Below are positions 17,264 to 25,824 of a stretch of 64,000 bases of DNA, in pieces. The DNA is from Saccharothrix algeriensis (GTDB taxonomy: Bacteria; Actinomycetota; Actinomycetes; Mycobacteriales; Pseudonocardiaceae): contig NZ_JAFBCL010000001.1 of the NCBI RefSeq assembly GCF_016907655.1, forward strand, positions 2,108,001 through 2,172,000. Direction: 5' to 3'. The notes beneath the pieces are model-generated. The model was not told where the DNA came from. It saw nothing but the letters and a program-made list of their open reading frames with translations, and ran no database searches. The translations under genes and the position numbers were made by a program. Each line of letters begins with the position of its first letter. Position 1 is the first letter of the stretch.

Positions 17264-18189
17264 ACGACCTGATGATCGAGGCGTGCGACGTCGGCAAGGC
17301 GTTCGGCGCGCAGAAGGCGCTGGACGGGGTGGGCATCGCCGTGCCGAAGGGCACCGTGCTCGGCCTGCTCGGCCACAACGGCGCGGGCAAGACGACGTTG
17401 GTCAACGTCCTCACCACCATGCTGCCGCCGGACTCGGGCACCGCCCGGGTCGCGGGCTTCGACGTCGTGCGGCAGGCGCACGAGGTGCGCGGCAGGATCG
17501 GCCTGACCGGGCAGTTCGCCGCCGTGGACGAGGGGCTGTCGGGCCTGGACAACCTGGTCCTCATCGCCCGGCTGCTGGGCGCGAGCGCCCGCGAGGCGCG
17601 GGCGCGGGGCGGCGAGCTGCTGGAGCTGTTCGGCCTCGCCGACGCCGCGAAGCGGCCCTCGCGCACCTACTCGGGCGGGATGCGCCGCCGGCTGGACCTG
17701 GCCGCGAGCCTGGTCGGCCACCCCGAGGTGATCTTCCTCGACGAGCCGACCACGGGCCTGGACCCGGCCAGTCGCCTCGGCCTCTGGGAGATCGTGGAGG
17801 GCCTGGTCACCGACGGCGCCACGGTGCTGCTCACCACGCAGTACCTGGACGAGGCGGACCGGCTGGCCGACTCGATCACCGTGCTGGCCCGCGGCGCGGT
17901 GGTGGCCGCCGGCACCAGCGCCGAGCTGAAGGCCCAGGTGGGCCGCCGCTCGGTGACGGTGACCCTCGCCGACACCTCCGACGTGCCCAAGGCGCAGGAA
18001 GCCCTGGAACGCGCCGGGATGCAGCCGGTGGCGGCGGCGAACGCGCTGACCGCGCCCGTGTCGTCGTCGCGCGAGCTGGCCGTCGTGGTCCGCGCCCTGG
18101 ACGAGGTCGGCCTGGAGGCCACCGAGCTGGCGCTGGGCGAACCGACCCTCGACGACGTCTACCTGTCCCTCGCGGCCCACGCGGCCTGA
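17260..18189 (+). CDS. ABC exporter ATP-binding protein, DrrA type
   Basis: A 309-residue ATPase of the daunorubicin-resistance (DrrA) subfamily. Walker A is GHNGAGKTT near residue 38, the signature is YSGGMRRR, and Walker B is VIFLDEPTTGLD, followed by the switch in LLTTQYLDEADRLAD. The C-terminal 80 residues form the family extension (VTVTLADTSDVPKAQEAL; LGEPTLDDVYLSL). It powers drug or metabolite export together with the permease encoded 15 bases downstream. The GTG start at 17260 overlaps the tetR stop and has GGGGAGA seven bases upstream; an ATG at 17272 is an alternative. Substrate unknown. Confidence 0.93.
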   Translation: MNDLMIEACDVGKAFGAQKALDGVGIAVPKGTVLGLLGHNGAGKTTLVNVLTTMLPPDSGTARVAGFDVVRQAHEVRGRIGLTGQFAAVDEGLSGLDNLVLIARLLGASAREARARGGELLELFGLADAAKRPSRTYSGGMRRRLDLAASLVGHPEVIFLDEPTTGLDPASRLGLWEIVEGLVTDGATVLLTTQYLDEADRLADSITVLARGAVVAAGTSAELKAQVGRRSVTVTLADTSDVPKAQEALERAGMQPVAAANALTAPVSSSRELAVVVRALDEVGLEATELALGEPTLDDVYLSLAAHAA

Positions 18190-18204
18190 AAGGAGCCCAC
18201 GGAG

Positions 18205-19017
18205 ATGACCACCGCCCTCGCCGCCGCGCCGGGGACCCTCCGGCGCGGCGCGGGCTTCGCCACGCAGGTGCTGGTGCTGACCCAGCGGTCGCTGCGCACG
18301 CTGGTCGGCGACCCCCGGATGATCGTGTTCAGCGTCCTCCAGCCGCTGGTCATGCTCACCCTGTTCAGCCAGATCTTCGCCGGCATCGCCCACACCCCCG
18401 GCTTCCCGCAGGGTGTCGCGTACATCGACTACCTGATGCCCGCGATCCTGGTGAACACCGCCATGCAGTCCGCCCTCCAAGCGGGCGTCGGCCTGATCAC
18501 GGACATGAAGAACGGCGTCCTGGCCCGGTTCCGCTCGCTGCCCATCCGACTGGGTTCGGTGCTGGTCGCGCGCAGCCTGTCCGACCTGGTCCGCACCACC
18601 GCGCAACTGGTGCTGATGCTGGTGTTCGCACTGGCGATCTTCGGCTTCGCGCCGGCGGGCGGCCTCGGCGGGACCGCCGCCGCGCTGGCCCTGTCGCTGG
18701 CCGTCGGCTGGGGCCTGGGCTGGGTCTTCCTGGCCATCGCCACCTGGCTGCGCAACGCCGAGCTGATGCAGACGGTGGGCTTCCTGGCGATGTTCCCGCT
18801 CATGTTCGCCTCCAGCGCGTACGTGCCGGTGTCGGGGCTGCCCGGCTGGCTGCAGGCGGTCGCGAACGTCAACCCGCTGACCTACGCCGTGGACGCCGCC
18901 CGCGCGCTGGCGCTGGCCCACCCGGTGACCGGTGTGGTGGGCGCGCTGGTGACGAGCGCGGCGCTCGCGACCGTCGGCTGGGCGTTCGCGGTCCGCGGCT
19001 TCCGTCGCCCGCTGTAG
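18205..19017 (+). CDS. ABC-2 type permease, DrrB type
   Basis: A 270-residue membrane protein with about six hydrophobic segments (IVFSVLQPLVMLTLFSQIF; QLVLMLVFALAIFGFA; TAAALALSLAVGWGLGWVFL; ATVGWAFAVRGF) and the ABC-2 family motif around YIDYLMPAILVNTAMQ. It forms the membrane pore for the preceding DrrA-like ATPase. Start at ATG 18205 with AAAGGAG about nine bases upstream. The gene ends before a strong terminator at 19025-19056. Confidence 0.92.
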   Translation: MTTALAAAPGTLRRGAGFATQVLVLTQRSLRTLVGDPRMIVFSVLQPLVMLTLFSQIFAGIAHTPGFPQGVAYIDYLMPAILVNTAMQSALQAGVGLITDMKNGVLARFRSLPIRLGSVLVARSLSDLVRTTAQLVLMLVFALAIFGFAPAGGLGGTAAALALSLAVGWGLGWVFLAIATWLRNAELMQTVGFLAMFPLMFASSAYVPVSGLPGWLQAVANVNPLTYAVDAARALALAHPVTGVVGALVTSAALATVGWAFAVRGFRRPL

Positions 19018-19024
19018 GGGAAGC

Positions 19025-19056
19025 AGGCGCCGGCCCGCCGCCGCGGGCCGGCGCCT
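19025..19056. terminator. Bidirectional hairpin terminator
   Basis: Fourteen-base perfect arms (AGGCGCCGGCCCGC and its complement) around a four-base loop lie between the permease gene and the convergent copper gene, overlapping the last bases of the latter's stop codon. Confidence 0.8.
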
Positions 19057-21007
19057 ACTCCCGGTCGGACAGCTTGCGCAGCATCGCGTTGTAGGCGGCC
19101 AGGTCCGCCTCGCCGTCGGCGTCTGCCTTGCGGTCGGTCCGGCGCGCGTCGCGGTCGTCGGACCGGGCCCACTGCACGAGCAGCGCCACCATCACGACGA
19201 CGAGCGGCACCTCGCCCGCCGCCCACGCGATGCCGCCGCCCAGCCGCTGGTCCTCCAGCCGCGACGAGACCCACGGCAGCGCCAGCGCCCGGTAGAAGTT
19301 GTCCCCGATCACGGTCTGCGAGCTCATCAGCACGATGCCGAAGAACGCGTGGAACGGCATGGAGGCGAACAGCAGCCCCAGCCGCCCCAGCGGCGGCAGC
19401 CGGTTCGGAGCGGGGTCGATGCCGATCACCGGCCAGTAGAACACGTACCCGACCAGGATGAAGTGCGCGTTCATCGCCAGGTGCGCCCAGTGGTAGTCCA
19501 GCGCCGAGTCGAACAGACCGGAGAAGTACAGCCCGTAGAACGACCCCACGAACAGCGCCAGCGCCACGAGCGGGTTGGTCAGGACCTTGGCCACCGGCGA
19601 GTGCACGAACGCGAGGATCCACTCGCGCGCGCCCGGCGGCCTGCCCTTGCCCGCCACCGGCAGCGCCCGCAGCGCCAGCGTCACCGGACCACCCAGCACC
19701 AGCAGGATCGGCGCCAGCATCGAGAGCAGCATGTGGCTCTCCATGTGGATGCTGAACATCGCCGGCGCGTACCGCCCGACCCCCGACGACGTGGCGAACA
19801 GCACGGTCAGGCAGCCGGCCACCCACGCGATCGTGCGGCCGACGGGCCACGCGTCGCCGCGGCGCTTCAGCCGCCGCACGCCCAGCAGGTAGACCGCGGC
19901 CAGCGCGATCGCGGCCGTGCCGAAGACCAGGTCGAACCGCCAGTCGAACAGCAGCCTGGCGAGCGTGGGCGCGCCGGCCAGGTCGTAGCCGATGCGCAGC
20001 TCCACCGTGCTGGGGAACGCCCGCCCCTCGGGCGGCGGTGGCGTGCGGCTCAGCGCGGCGGCCAGGCCGATGGTGAGGAACATCAGCAGCACCTCGACGC
20101 CCGCGAGCTTCATCAGCGAGCGGCCCGACCCGGTCGCCACGACCTGTCGGACGCCCTTCTGCCGCTGGAAGTAGCCGAACACGCCGAGCGCCACCAGCGC
20201 GAGCGTCTTGGCCAGCACCAGCAGCCCGTAGTCGCTGGTGAGCAGTTGGCCGACCGGCAGGCGCACCCAGGCGTTGACCACGCCCGAGACCGCCATCACG
20301 ACCCAGCACACCAGCGCGAGCCGGGAGAACCGCGTGGTCGCCAGCCCCAGGTGGTCGCCGCCGCGGCGGCCGTGCGCGAGCAGCGCGATCAGGCCGCCGA
20401 CCCACAGCGCCGCCGCGATCAGGTGGTACAGCAGGCTGTTGGTGGCCACGTCGTGCGAGCCGCCGCCGGACGAGTGCCCCGTCACGGCCACCGGCACCAG
20501 CGCGAACACCGACAGGAAGAACAGCACCGTCGTCCAGCCCCACGACAGCACCAGCCGGCAGCCCAGCGCCAGCAGCGCCACGACCACCGCCGTGACCATC
20601 CACGCCTTGGCCTGCTCCAGGAACCCGACCAGGGTGAACAGCACCGACGGGTCCAGCAGCGCGGTGACCGGCTGCCCGAGCGCGTCGGCCGCGGTGAACG
20701 GCACGGAGGCCACCGCGCCCAGCACCCACGCCAGCGCACCCCACCCCGCCGTGCGCAGCGCCGCGTAGCCGTCGGCGGCCAGTCTCCCGTTCTCCTGCGG
20801 CGGCACCAGGAACGCGGCCAGCAGCAGCGAGCCGATCGTCACCACGGCGGCCGACTCGGTCAGCACCCGCACGACGATCAGGCCCGACTTCTCGCCACCG
20901 GTCGCACTGGCCAGCCCGGCCGCGAGCAGCGCGGCTATGGCCGTGCCGACGGCCAGCAAAGGGACTAGACCAGTGCGCTGGGTTCGGGTGGGGGCGTCGA
21001 TGGGCAC
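19055..21007 (-). CDS. Bifunctional CopD copper-resistance / CtaG-like cytochrome oxidase assembly protein
   Basis: A 650-residue polytopic membrane protein with roughly 15 hydrophobic segments. The N-terminal half resembles CopD (His-containing helices such as LYHLIAAALWVGGLIAL and FSRLALVCWVVMAVSGVVNAWVRL); the C-terminal half resembles the caa3-type assembly protein CtaG (SIHMESHMLLSMLAPILLVLGG, HWAHLAMNAHFILVGYVFYW, FHAFFGIVLMSSQTV) with conserved His and Met residues suited to copper. The fused arrangement is standard in actinomycetes. It probably moves copper across the membrane and delivers it to cytochrome oxidase. Start at GTG 21007, chosen because upstream codons overlap the divergent lipoprotein control region and are not hydrophobic. 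Confidence 0.9.
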   Translation of the reverse strand: MPIDAPTRTQRTGLVPLLAVGTAIAALLAAGLASATGGEKSGLIVVRVLTESAAVVTIGSLLLAAFLVPPQENGRLAADGYAALRTAGWGALAWVLGAVASVPFTAADALGQPVTALLDPSVLFTLVGFLEQAKAWMVTAVVVALLALGCRLVLSWGWTTVLFFLSVFALVPVAVTGHSSGGGSHDVATNSLLYHLIAAALWVGGLIALLAHGRRGGDHLGLATTRFSRLALVCWVVMAVSGVVNAWVRLPVGQLLTSDYGLLVLAKTLALVALGVFGYFQRQKGVRQVVATGSGRSLMKLAGVEVLLMFLTIGLAAALSRTPPPPEGRAFPSTVELRIGYDLAGAPTLARLLFDWRFDLVFGTAAIALAAVYLLGVRRLKRRGDAWPVGRTIAWVAGCLTVLFATSSGVGRYAPAMFSIHMESHMLLSMLAPILLVLGGPVTLALRALPVAGKGRPPGAREWILAFVHSPVAKVLTNPLVALALFVGSFYGLYFSGLFDSALDYHWAHLAMNAHFILVGYVFYWPVIGIDPAPNRLPPLGRLGLLFASMPFHAFFGIVLMSSQTVIGDNFYRALALPWVSSRLEDQRLGGGIAWAAGEVPLVVVMVALLVQWARSDDRDARRTDRKADADGEADLAAYNAMLRKLSDRE

Positions 21008-21086
21008 GGGACGAGCGTAAGCGGCCTTGCAACGCCACCACCAACCGCCGGACGTGCGTCGATCGCACCGACTACCGTTGCTCGCC

Positions 21087-21665
21087 GTGACCAGCACTCG
21101 CAGGTGGCTCCTGGGGGCCGTGACCGTGCTCACCCTCACCGGGTGCAGCTACACCATCAACGGCGACGCGTTGCCCGAGTCCGGCTTCACCCCGGCGACC
21201 ACCGCGGCACCGGCGACCGCCACGACCACCCCTGCGGGCGACGGCGCGCCGAAGATCGCCAAACAGCGCTCAGTGGCGGGCGTGGACCCGTGCAAGCTGC
21301 TCACCGCCGACGACCTGAAGCCGGTCGGCGCGCTCACCCGCGAACCGGCCCGCAAGGACGACGTCATCCAGGAGTCCTGCCAGTACGTGTTCGACGGCGC
21401 GAGCGTCGTGACGGCGCTCTACCAGAAGTACGAGCACGTGAGGCAGCGCCAGCCCAAGGGCAGGGAAGCGGTCGTGGAGGGCCACTCGTCGTGGGTGTCG
21501 TGCGACCTGGACGGCAACGCGATGGTGTGCACCACCACCACGGCGGTGAACCCGAACCGCAGCATCCTGGTCGCGATGACGTTGAACGGCGGCAAGGCCG
21601 AGCAGATGTTCGCGACCCTGCAACCGCTGATCAAGGCTTCCCTGAACCGGCTCCCACAAGGGTGA
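21087..21665 (+). CDS. Secreted lipoprotein, DUF3558-like
   Basis: A 192-residue exported protein. It opens with TSTRR, a hydrophobic stretch (WLLGAVTVLTLT) and the lipobox LTGC, so it should be lipid-anchored outside the membrane. A Thr/Ala/Pro linker follows, then a folded domain with DPCKLLTADDLKPVGAL and paired cysteines (ESCQYVF, VSCDLDG, AMVCTT), the pattern of DUF3558 lipoproteins of actinomycetes. Start at GTG 21087. Its last 35 bases overlap the convergent MFS gene. Function unknown. Confidence 0.82.
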   Translation: MTSTRRWLLGAVTVLTLTGCSYTINGDALPESGFTPATTAAPATATTTPAGDGAPKIAKQRSVAGVDPCKLLTADDLKPVGALTREPARKDDVIQESCQYVFDGASVVTALYQKYEHVRQRQPKGREAVVEGHSSWVSCDLDGNAMVCTTTTAVNPNRSILVAMTLNGGKAEQMFATLQPLIKASLNRLPQG

Positions 21666-22803
21666 GCTCGCGGGCGCGGGCGTTGCGCGCCAGCCACGCC
21701 GTCGGCACGATCAGGGCGATCACGAACGCCACCACCCCCAGCGCCACGGTCAGCGAGCTGGCGTGCGCGAGGCCGCCGACCATGGGCGGGCCGACCAGGA
21801 AGCCCGTGTAGGCCAGCGTCGTCACCAGGCCGATCTCCCGCTCGCCGCCGCTGCCGTCGGCCCGCCGCCCGGCCGCGCCCGCCAGGTCCATGACCACCGG
21901 GAAGCAGAACGCCAGGCCCACTCCGGCGAGCGCGAACCCCGTGAAGCCGGCGACCGCCGCGTCCACCAGCACGGCGAGCCCGAGCCCGGCCGCGGCGACC
22001 ACCGCGCCCGCCGCGAGCAGCCGGTACGGGCCCAGCTTCCGCTGCACCGGCTCGCCGACCAGGCGGGCGATGGCCATCGCGATGGAGAAGCCCGCGTACG
22101 GCATCGCGGCGACGGCCTCGGTCAGGTGGCGTTCCCGGACGAAGAACAGCGCCGACCAGTCGGCCGTCGCGCCCTCGGCGATCGCCGCGCACACCGTGAT
22201 GCCCGCCAGCAGCCACAGCAGCGGGCGGCGCACCACCGACGGGCCGCGCTCCGCTACGGGTTCGCCGGTCGCGCCGGGCACCGAGCGGACCACGGCCGCC
22301 ATCGTGACCGCGCCGACCGCGGCAGCCGTGACCAGGTGCGTGCGCAGGTCCCAGCCGGCCGCCGCCGCACCGGCGGCGCCCAGGGAGCCGAAGAGGCCGC
22401 CGATGCTGTACCCGGCGTGGAACTGCGGCATGAGCGGCCGGTCCAGCGCGCGGGTGACGGCGACGGCGGCGACGTTCATGCCGACGTCCAGCGCCGCGCC
22501 GCACCCGCCGAGGACGAACAGGTTGAGGCCGAGGTGCAGCGGCGAGCCGGCGAAGCTCAGGGCCGGCACCGCGAGCACCGTGACCGCCGCGCCGACGACG
22601 ACGAGCCTGCGCGCGCCGACCGTCGCGCACAGCCGGGCCGCGATCGGCGCGGTGATCGCCAGGCCGATGCTCGCGCCGAGCAGGGCGAGGCCGAGGGTGG
22701 CCTCGGACGCGCCCACCTGTGCGGCCAGCGTCGGCATCCGTGCCGCCCAGGACAAGATCAGGGCCCCGTTGAAGAGGAACACTGCGAAGACGGCGTGGCG
22801 CAT
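21631..22803 (-). CDS. MFS transporter, YbjJ-like
   Basis: A 390-residue transporter with 12 predicted membrane helices, opening with AVFAVFLFNGALILSWAARMPTL and containing the loop 2-3 region APIAARLCATVGARR. The second half (LLWLLAGITVCAAIAEGATADWSALFF) resembles the YbjJ/fucose permease-like branch of the major facilitator superfamily, which has a conserved acidic GATADW-type motif. It is divergent from a LacI regulator, with a palindromic operator between them, so it is probably a regulated sugar or small-molecule exporter or importer. Direction and substrate unknown. Confidence 0.85.
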   Translation of the reverse strand: MRHAVFAVFLFNGALILSWAARMPTLAAQVGASEATLGLALLGASIGLAITAPIAARLCATVGARRLVVVGAAVTVLAVPALSFAGSPLHLGLNLFVLGGCGAALDVGMNVAAVAVTRALDRPLMPQFHAGYSIGGLFGSLGAAGAAAAGWDLRTHLVTAAAVGAVTMAAVVRSVPGATGEPVAERGPSVVRRPLLWLLAGITVCAAIAEGATADWSALFFVRERHLTEAVAAMPYAGFSIAMAIARLVGEPVQRKLGPYRLLAAGAVVAAAGLGLAVLVDAAVAGFTGFALAGVGLAFCFPVVMDLAGAAGRRADGSGGEREIGLVTTLAYTGFLVGPPMVGGLAHASSLTVALGVVAFVIALIVPTAWLARNARARELTLVGAGSGKP

Positions 22804-22817
22804 GGGGTCGAGTGTGA

Positions 22818-22831
22818 CTGAAGCGCTTCAG
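22818..22831. promoter_or_regulatory. LacI-family operator
   Basis: Perfect 14-bp palindrome CTGAAGCGCTTCAG with the central CG typical of LacI/GalR operators. It lies 15 bases before the MFS start and 36 before the LacI-family start, in the divergent control region. Confidence 0.85.
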
Positions 22832-22866
22832 AACGACCACCCCCGCCTCCTCGTTAACCTCGTCAC

Positions 22867-23922
22867 GTGGACCGACCGCGCAAGCCCACCCTCGACACCG
22901 TCGCCGGAGCGGTGGGGGTGTCGCGCGCCACGGTCTCCAACGCCTACAACCGGCCCGACCAGCTGTCGGCGGCCCTGCGCGAGCGCATCCTGGAGGCGGC
23001 GGCGACCATCGGCTACCCGGGCCCGGACCCGGTCGCCCGCAGCCTCGCGACCCGGCACAGCGCGGCCGTCGGGTTCATGCTCGGCCAGGGCCTGTCGGCG
23101 GCCTTCTCCGACCCGGCGGTGTCGATCGTGCTCGACGGCCTGGCGACCACCGTCGACGGCCACGACCACTGCCTCGTGCTGATGCCCGGAGGCCCCGGCG
23201 GCGGTCCGCGCCCGGCGACCGTGGCGCGGGCCGCGGCGGACGTCGTGGTGGCGTACTCGCTGCCCGACGGGGCGCCCGCGCTGGACGCGGTCCGGGCCCG
23301 CGGGCTGCCGCTGGTGGTGGTCGACCAGCCGGCGCTGCCCGGCACGGCGCGGGTCGAGGTGGACGACGTCGGCGGGGCGCGGCTGGCGGCGCGGCACCTG
23401 CGGGCGCTGGGGCACGCGCGGTTCGGCGTGCTGGCGTTCGGCGTCGCCCCGGACGGCCGGACGGGCCTCGCGACCGCCGCGCGCCGGTCGGCCGGGACGT
23501 TCCGCGTCACCCGCGACCGCCTGGCCGGGTACCTGGAGGTCGTCGGGGCCGACGTGCCGGTCTGGGAGTGCGCCGGCAGCAGCCGCGAACTCGGCCGCGA
23601 GGGCGCCAGGGCGCTGCTGTCCCGCGACCCGCGGCCGACGGGGCTGCTGTGCGCGTCGGACGAGTTGGCGTTCGGCGCGCTGCAGGCGGCGCGCGACCTG
23701 GGCCTGCGGGTGCCCGCCGACGTGTCGGTGGTCGGGTTCGACGACGTGCCGGCGGCCGGGCACGCGGAGCCCCCGCTGACCACGGTGCGTCAACCCCTGG
23801 CCGAGAAGGGCCGCAGAGCCGGCGAGCTGGCGCTCCGGGTGCTCGACGGGGGCAGACCGGAAGAGCCGACCAGACTGGCCGTTTCCCTCGTCGAGCGGGG
23901 CTCGACAGCCCCTCCAGGGTGA
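22867..23922 (+). CDS. LacI-family transcriptional regulator
   Basis: A 351-residue repressor. Residues 8-27 form the LacI helix-turn-helix (TLDTVAGAVGVSRATVSNAY) followed by the hinge helix (DPVARSLATRHSAAVGF). The rest is a periplasmic-binding-protein-like effector domain ending with the family motif VSVVGFDDVPAAGHAEPPLTTVRQP. It probably represses itself and the divergent MFS transporter gene through the shared palindrome. GTG start at 22867. Effector unknown. Confidence 0.93.
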   Translation: MDRPRKPTLDTVAGAVGVSRATVSNAYNRPDQLSAALRERILEAAATIGYPGPDPVARSLATRHSAAVGFMLGQGLSAAFSDPAVSIVLDGLATTVDGHDHCLVLMPGGPGGGPRPATVARAAADVVVAYSLPDGAPALDAVRARGLPLVVVDQPALPGTARVEVDDVGGARLAARHLRALGHARFGVLAFGVAPDGRTGLATAARRSAGTFRVTRDRLAGYLEVVGADVPVWECAGSSRELGREGARALLSRDPRPTGLLCASDELAFGALQAARDLGLRVPADVSVVGFDDVPAAGHAEPPLTTVRQPLAEKGRRAGELALRVLDGGRPEEPTRLAVSLVERGSTAPPG

Positions 23923-24048
23923 TCCACATCACTTTTCAGGCATCTTGATCCCTCTTCCGGTGCCCGAACGGAAACGCGCCACGTCTTCCGGACGATGTGT
24001 CCGGTGGGGCGGCTACGCTGCTACGGCGCGTGGTCGACAGCCCCTCCA

Positions 24049-24121
24049 GCCTCCGTAGCTCAGTGGAGAGAGCGAGGGACTTCTAATCCCGAGGTCGCAG
24101 GTTCGAATCCTGCCGGGGGCA
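24049..24121 (+). tRNA. tRNA-Arg (anticodon TCT)
   Basis: Complete 73-nt cloverleaf: acceptor GCCTCCG pairs with CGGGGGC (one G-U), D stem GCTC/GAGC, anticodon loop CTTCTAA giving TCT, T arm GCAGG-TTCGAAT-CCTGC, discriminator A. CCA is not encoded. The 3' half from 24079 is the integration core of the adjacent element, so this copy is a hybrid rebuilt by the element. Confidence 0.96.
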
Positions 24122-24127
24122 CTGGAT
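24079..24127. repeat. attL core (49-bp direct repeat)
   Basis: Identical over 49 bases to 36849-36897. It spans the anticodon loop to just past the discriminator base of tRNA-Arg, ending ACTGGAT. Divergence begins on both sides immediately outside these limits. Confidence 0.95.
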
Positions 24128-24133
24128 GGCAAG

Positions 24134-24163
24134 GCCCCTGACCTGCAAGGACAGGTCAGGGGC
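24134..24163 (+). terminator. tRNA terminator supplied by the element
   Basis: A 12-base perfect stem, GCCCCTGACCTG and its complement, around a six-base loop, seven bases past the att core. In the integrated state this DNA belongs to the element, not the host. Confidence 0.8.
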
Positions 24164-24193
24164 GACAGCAGGGTCGGTCACTGGCCGCTCACG

Positions 24194-24234
24194 TGGAGCC
24201 ACATGTGGAGCCAATCGGACCTAGACTGGCTCCA
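24194..24234. repeat. Left arm-type repeats (TGGAGCC)
   Basis: TGGAGCC at 24194 and 24206 in direct orientation, 12 bp apart, plus an inverted copy GGCTCCA at 24228-24234 that touches the integrase ATG. The same heptamer with the same 12-bp spacing recurs at the right end, so these are probable arm sites for integrase or excisionase. Confidence 0.7.
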
Positions 24235-25820
24235 TGGGCACCGCCAAGGCTCGCAAGACGACCAGGCAGCGGGGCGAGATCCTGCCCCTCCCGAGCGGCT
24301 CGCTAAAGGTGCGCGTGTACGCGGGTATCGACCCGCTGACCGGCAAGAGGAACTACCTGACGCACACCGTGCCGCACACCGCACCGAACCCCGAGCGCGA
24401 AGCCGAGAGGGTCCGGACCAGACTGCTCAACCAGGTGGACGAGCGCCGCGCGCCGCGCACGAAGGCCACCGTGAACATGCTCTTCGACAAGTACGAGGAG
24501 ACCCTTGATCAGGCGGTCGAGCGCACGACCGCGATCGGGTACCGGCGCAACATCCGCCTGCACATCCGCCCGCTGCTGGGTCACTTGCAGATCGGCAAGG
24601 CCCTCAACGGCGAGACCTTCGACTCCTTCGACGCGATCCTCAAGCAGTGCTCGCTGCACTGCGGCGGCAGGGGTGACTTCATCGAGCACCGCAAGTCCGG
24701 CGAGCACAAGTGCACCGACAAGTGCCGGCGGCACAAGTGCAGGGGGCTCTCGAACTCCACGATCCTCAAGATCCACTCTTGTCTGAACAGCGCGTTGGAA
24801 ATGGCGCTTCGCTGGGACTGGATATCGGTCAACCCGATGACCAAGGCCAAGCAGCCAGCTGCGCCGAAGCCGAAGCCGAACCCACCGACGCCCGAGGAAG
24901 CCGCAGCCATCGTCAACGACGCGTTCCGCGACATCTCGTGGGGCGTGTTCCTCTGGTTGGCCATGACCACGGGCGCCCGACGCGGTGAGCTGTGCGCCGC
25001 TTCTCTGGACAACCTCGATCTCGTCCGAAAGACCTTGTTCCTCAAGTCCGCCATCGCCCAGGAAGGCGGTGACACGTGGGAGAAGGATCTGAAGGACCAC
25101 CAGCAACGCAGGATCGCCCTTGACGACGTCACGGTCCAACTCCTCAAGGCGTACCTGAAGTACCGCGAAGACCTTGCGGCCGAGATGGACGTGAAGTTGA
25201 AGAAGAAGGGCCGGATCTTCTCGAACTCGTTCGACCACAGCACGTACGTCAAGCCGAATTCCATGACTCAGCGCTATACGCGCACGTGCCAACGTCTCGG
25301 CATCGGGTCGAAACTGCACGCTCTACGGCACTACAGCGTCACCGAATTGATCGTCGCCGGTGTGGACGTGCGCACGATCGCGGGTCGCGTCGGCCACAGC
25401 GGAGGAGGAACCACGACGCTCCGCGTCTACGCCGCTTGGAGTTCGGAGGCAGATCAGCAGGCCGCACAGACGCTGACCGGCAGGATGCCCGCTGCACCTC
25501 TTGCCCTGGACTCCACCGGCACCCCAGTGGCAGCCCTGGAACCGGAGGTCACCGGCCCGTATCGACAGATCGCCCTGGACTTCCGAGGGGCGATCGCGTG
25601 CGGGATGCTCCGCCCCGGAGACACGCTGCCGACCGTTGTGGAGATCCGCAGCCGCTACGGCGTTTCCGCTGGTACGGCGAACCGTGCTGTAGCCGAACTG
25701 AAGGCTTGGGGCCTGGTGACCGCGAGTCGCGGCAAGCGCGCGGTCGTTGTCGGCCCCGCGTCCACCTTCCCGCAGAACGCCGAGGTCGTTGAAATGAAGA
25801 AACCACCCGCAGCACGGTAG
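24234..25820 (+). CDS. int: Tyrosine integrase fused to a C-terminal GntR-type winged helix
   Basis: A 528-residue site-specific recombinase. Residues about 75-200 form the SAM-like core-binding domain, interrupted by a Cys/His-rich insert (Cys139, Cys143, His158, Cys160, Cys164, His167, Cys169) that could bind zinc. The catalytic domain has Arg249 in TTGARRGEL, His362 and Arg365 in LHALRH, His388 in VGHSG and nucleophile Tyr399 in LRVYAAW. Residues about 438-508 add a GntR-like helix-turn-helix (YRQIALDFRGAIACGMLRPG, RSRYGVSAGTANRAVAELKAWGLV), an unusual fusion. It integrates the element into tRNA-Arg. The ATG at 24234 overlaps an inverted arm repeat, suggesting autoregulation. Confidence 0.93.
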   Translation: MGTAKARKTTRQRGEILPLPSGSLKVRVYAGIDPLTGKRNYLTHTVPHTAPNPEREAERVRTRLLNQVDERRAPRTKATVNMLFDKYEETLDQAVERTTAIGYRRNIRLHIRPLLGHLQIGKALNGETFDSFDAILKQCSLHCGGRGDFIEHRKSGEHKCTDKCRRHKCRGLSNSTILKIHSCLNSALEMALRWDWISVNPMTKAKQPAAPKPKPNPPTPEEAAAIVNDAFRDISWGVFLWLAMTTGARRGELCAASLDNLDLVRKTLFLKSAIAQEGGDTWEKDLKDHQQRRIALDDVTVQLLKAYLKYREDLAAEMDVKLKKKGRIFSNSFDHSTYVKPNSMTQRYTRTCQRLGIGSKLHALRHYSVTELIVAGVDVRTIAGRVGHSGGGTTTLRVYAAWSSEADQQAAQTLTGRMPAAPLALDSTGTPVAALEPEVTGPYRQIALDFRGAIACGMLRPGDTLPTVVEIRSRYGVSAGTANRAVAELKAWGLVTASRGKRAVVVGPASTFPQNAEVVEMKKPPAAR

Positions 25821-25824
25821 GAAT

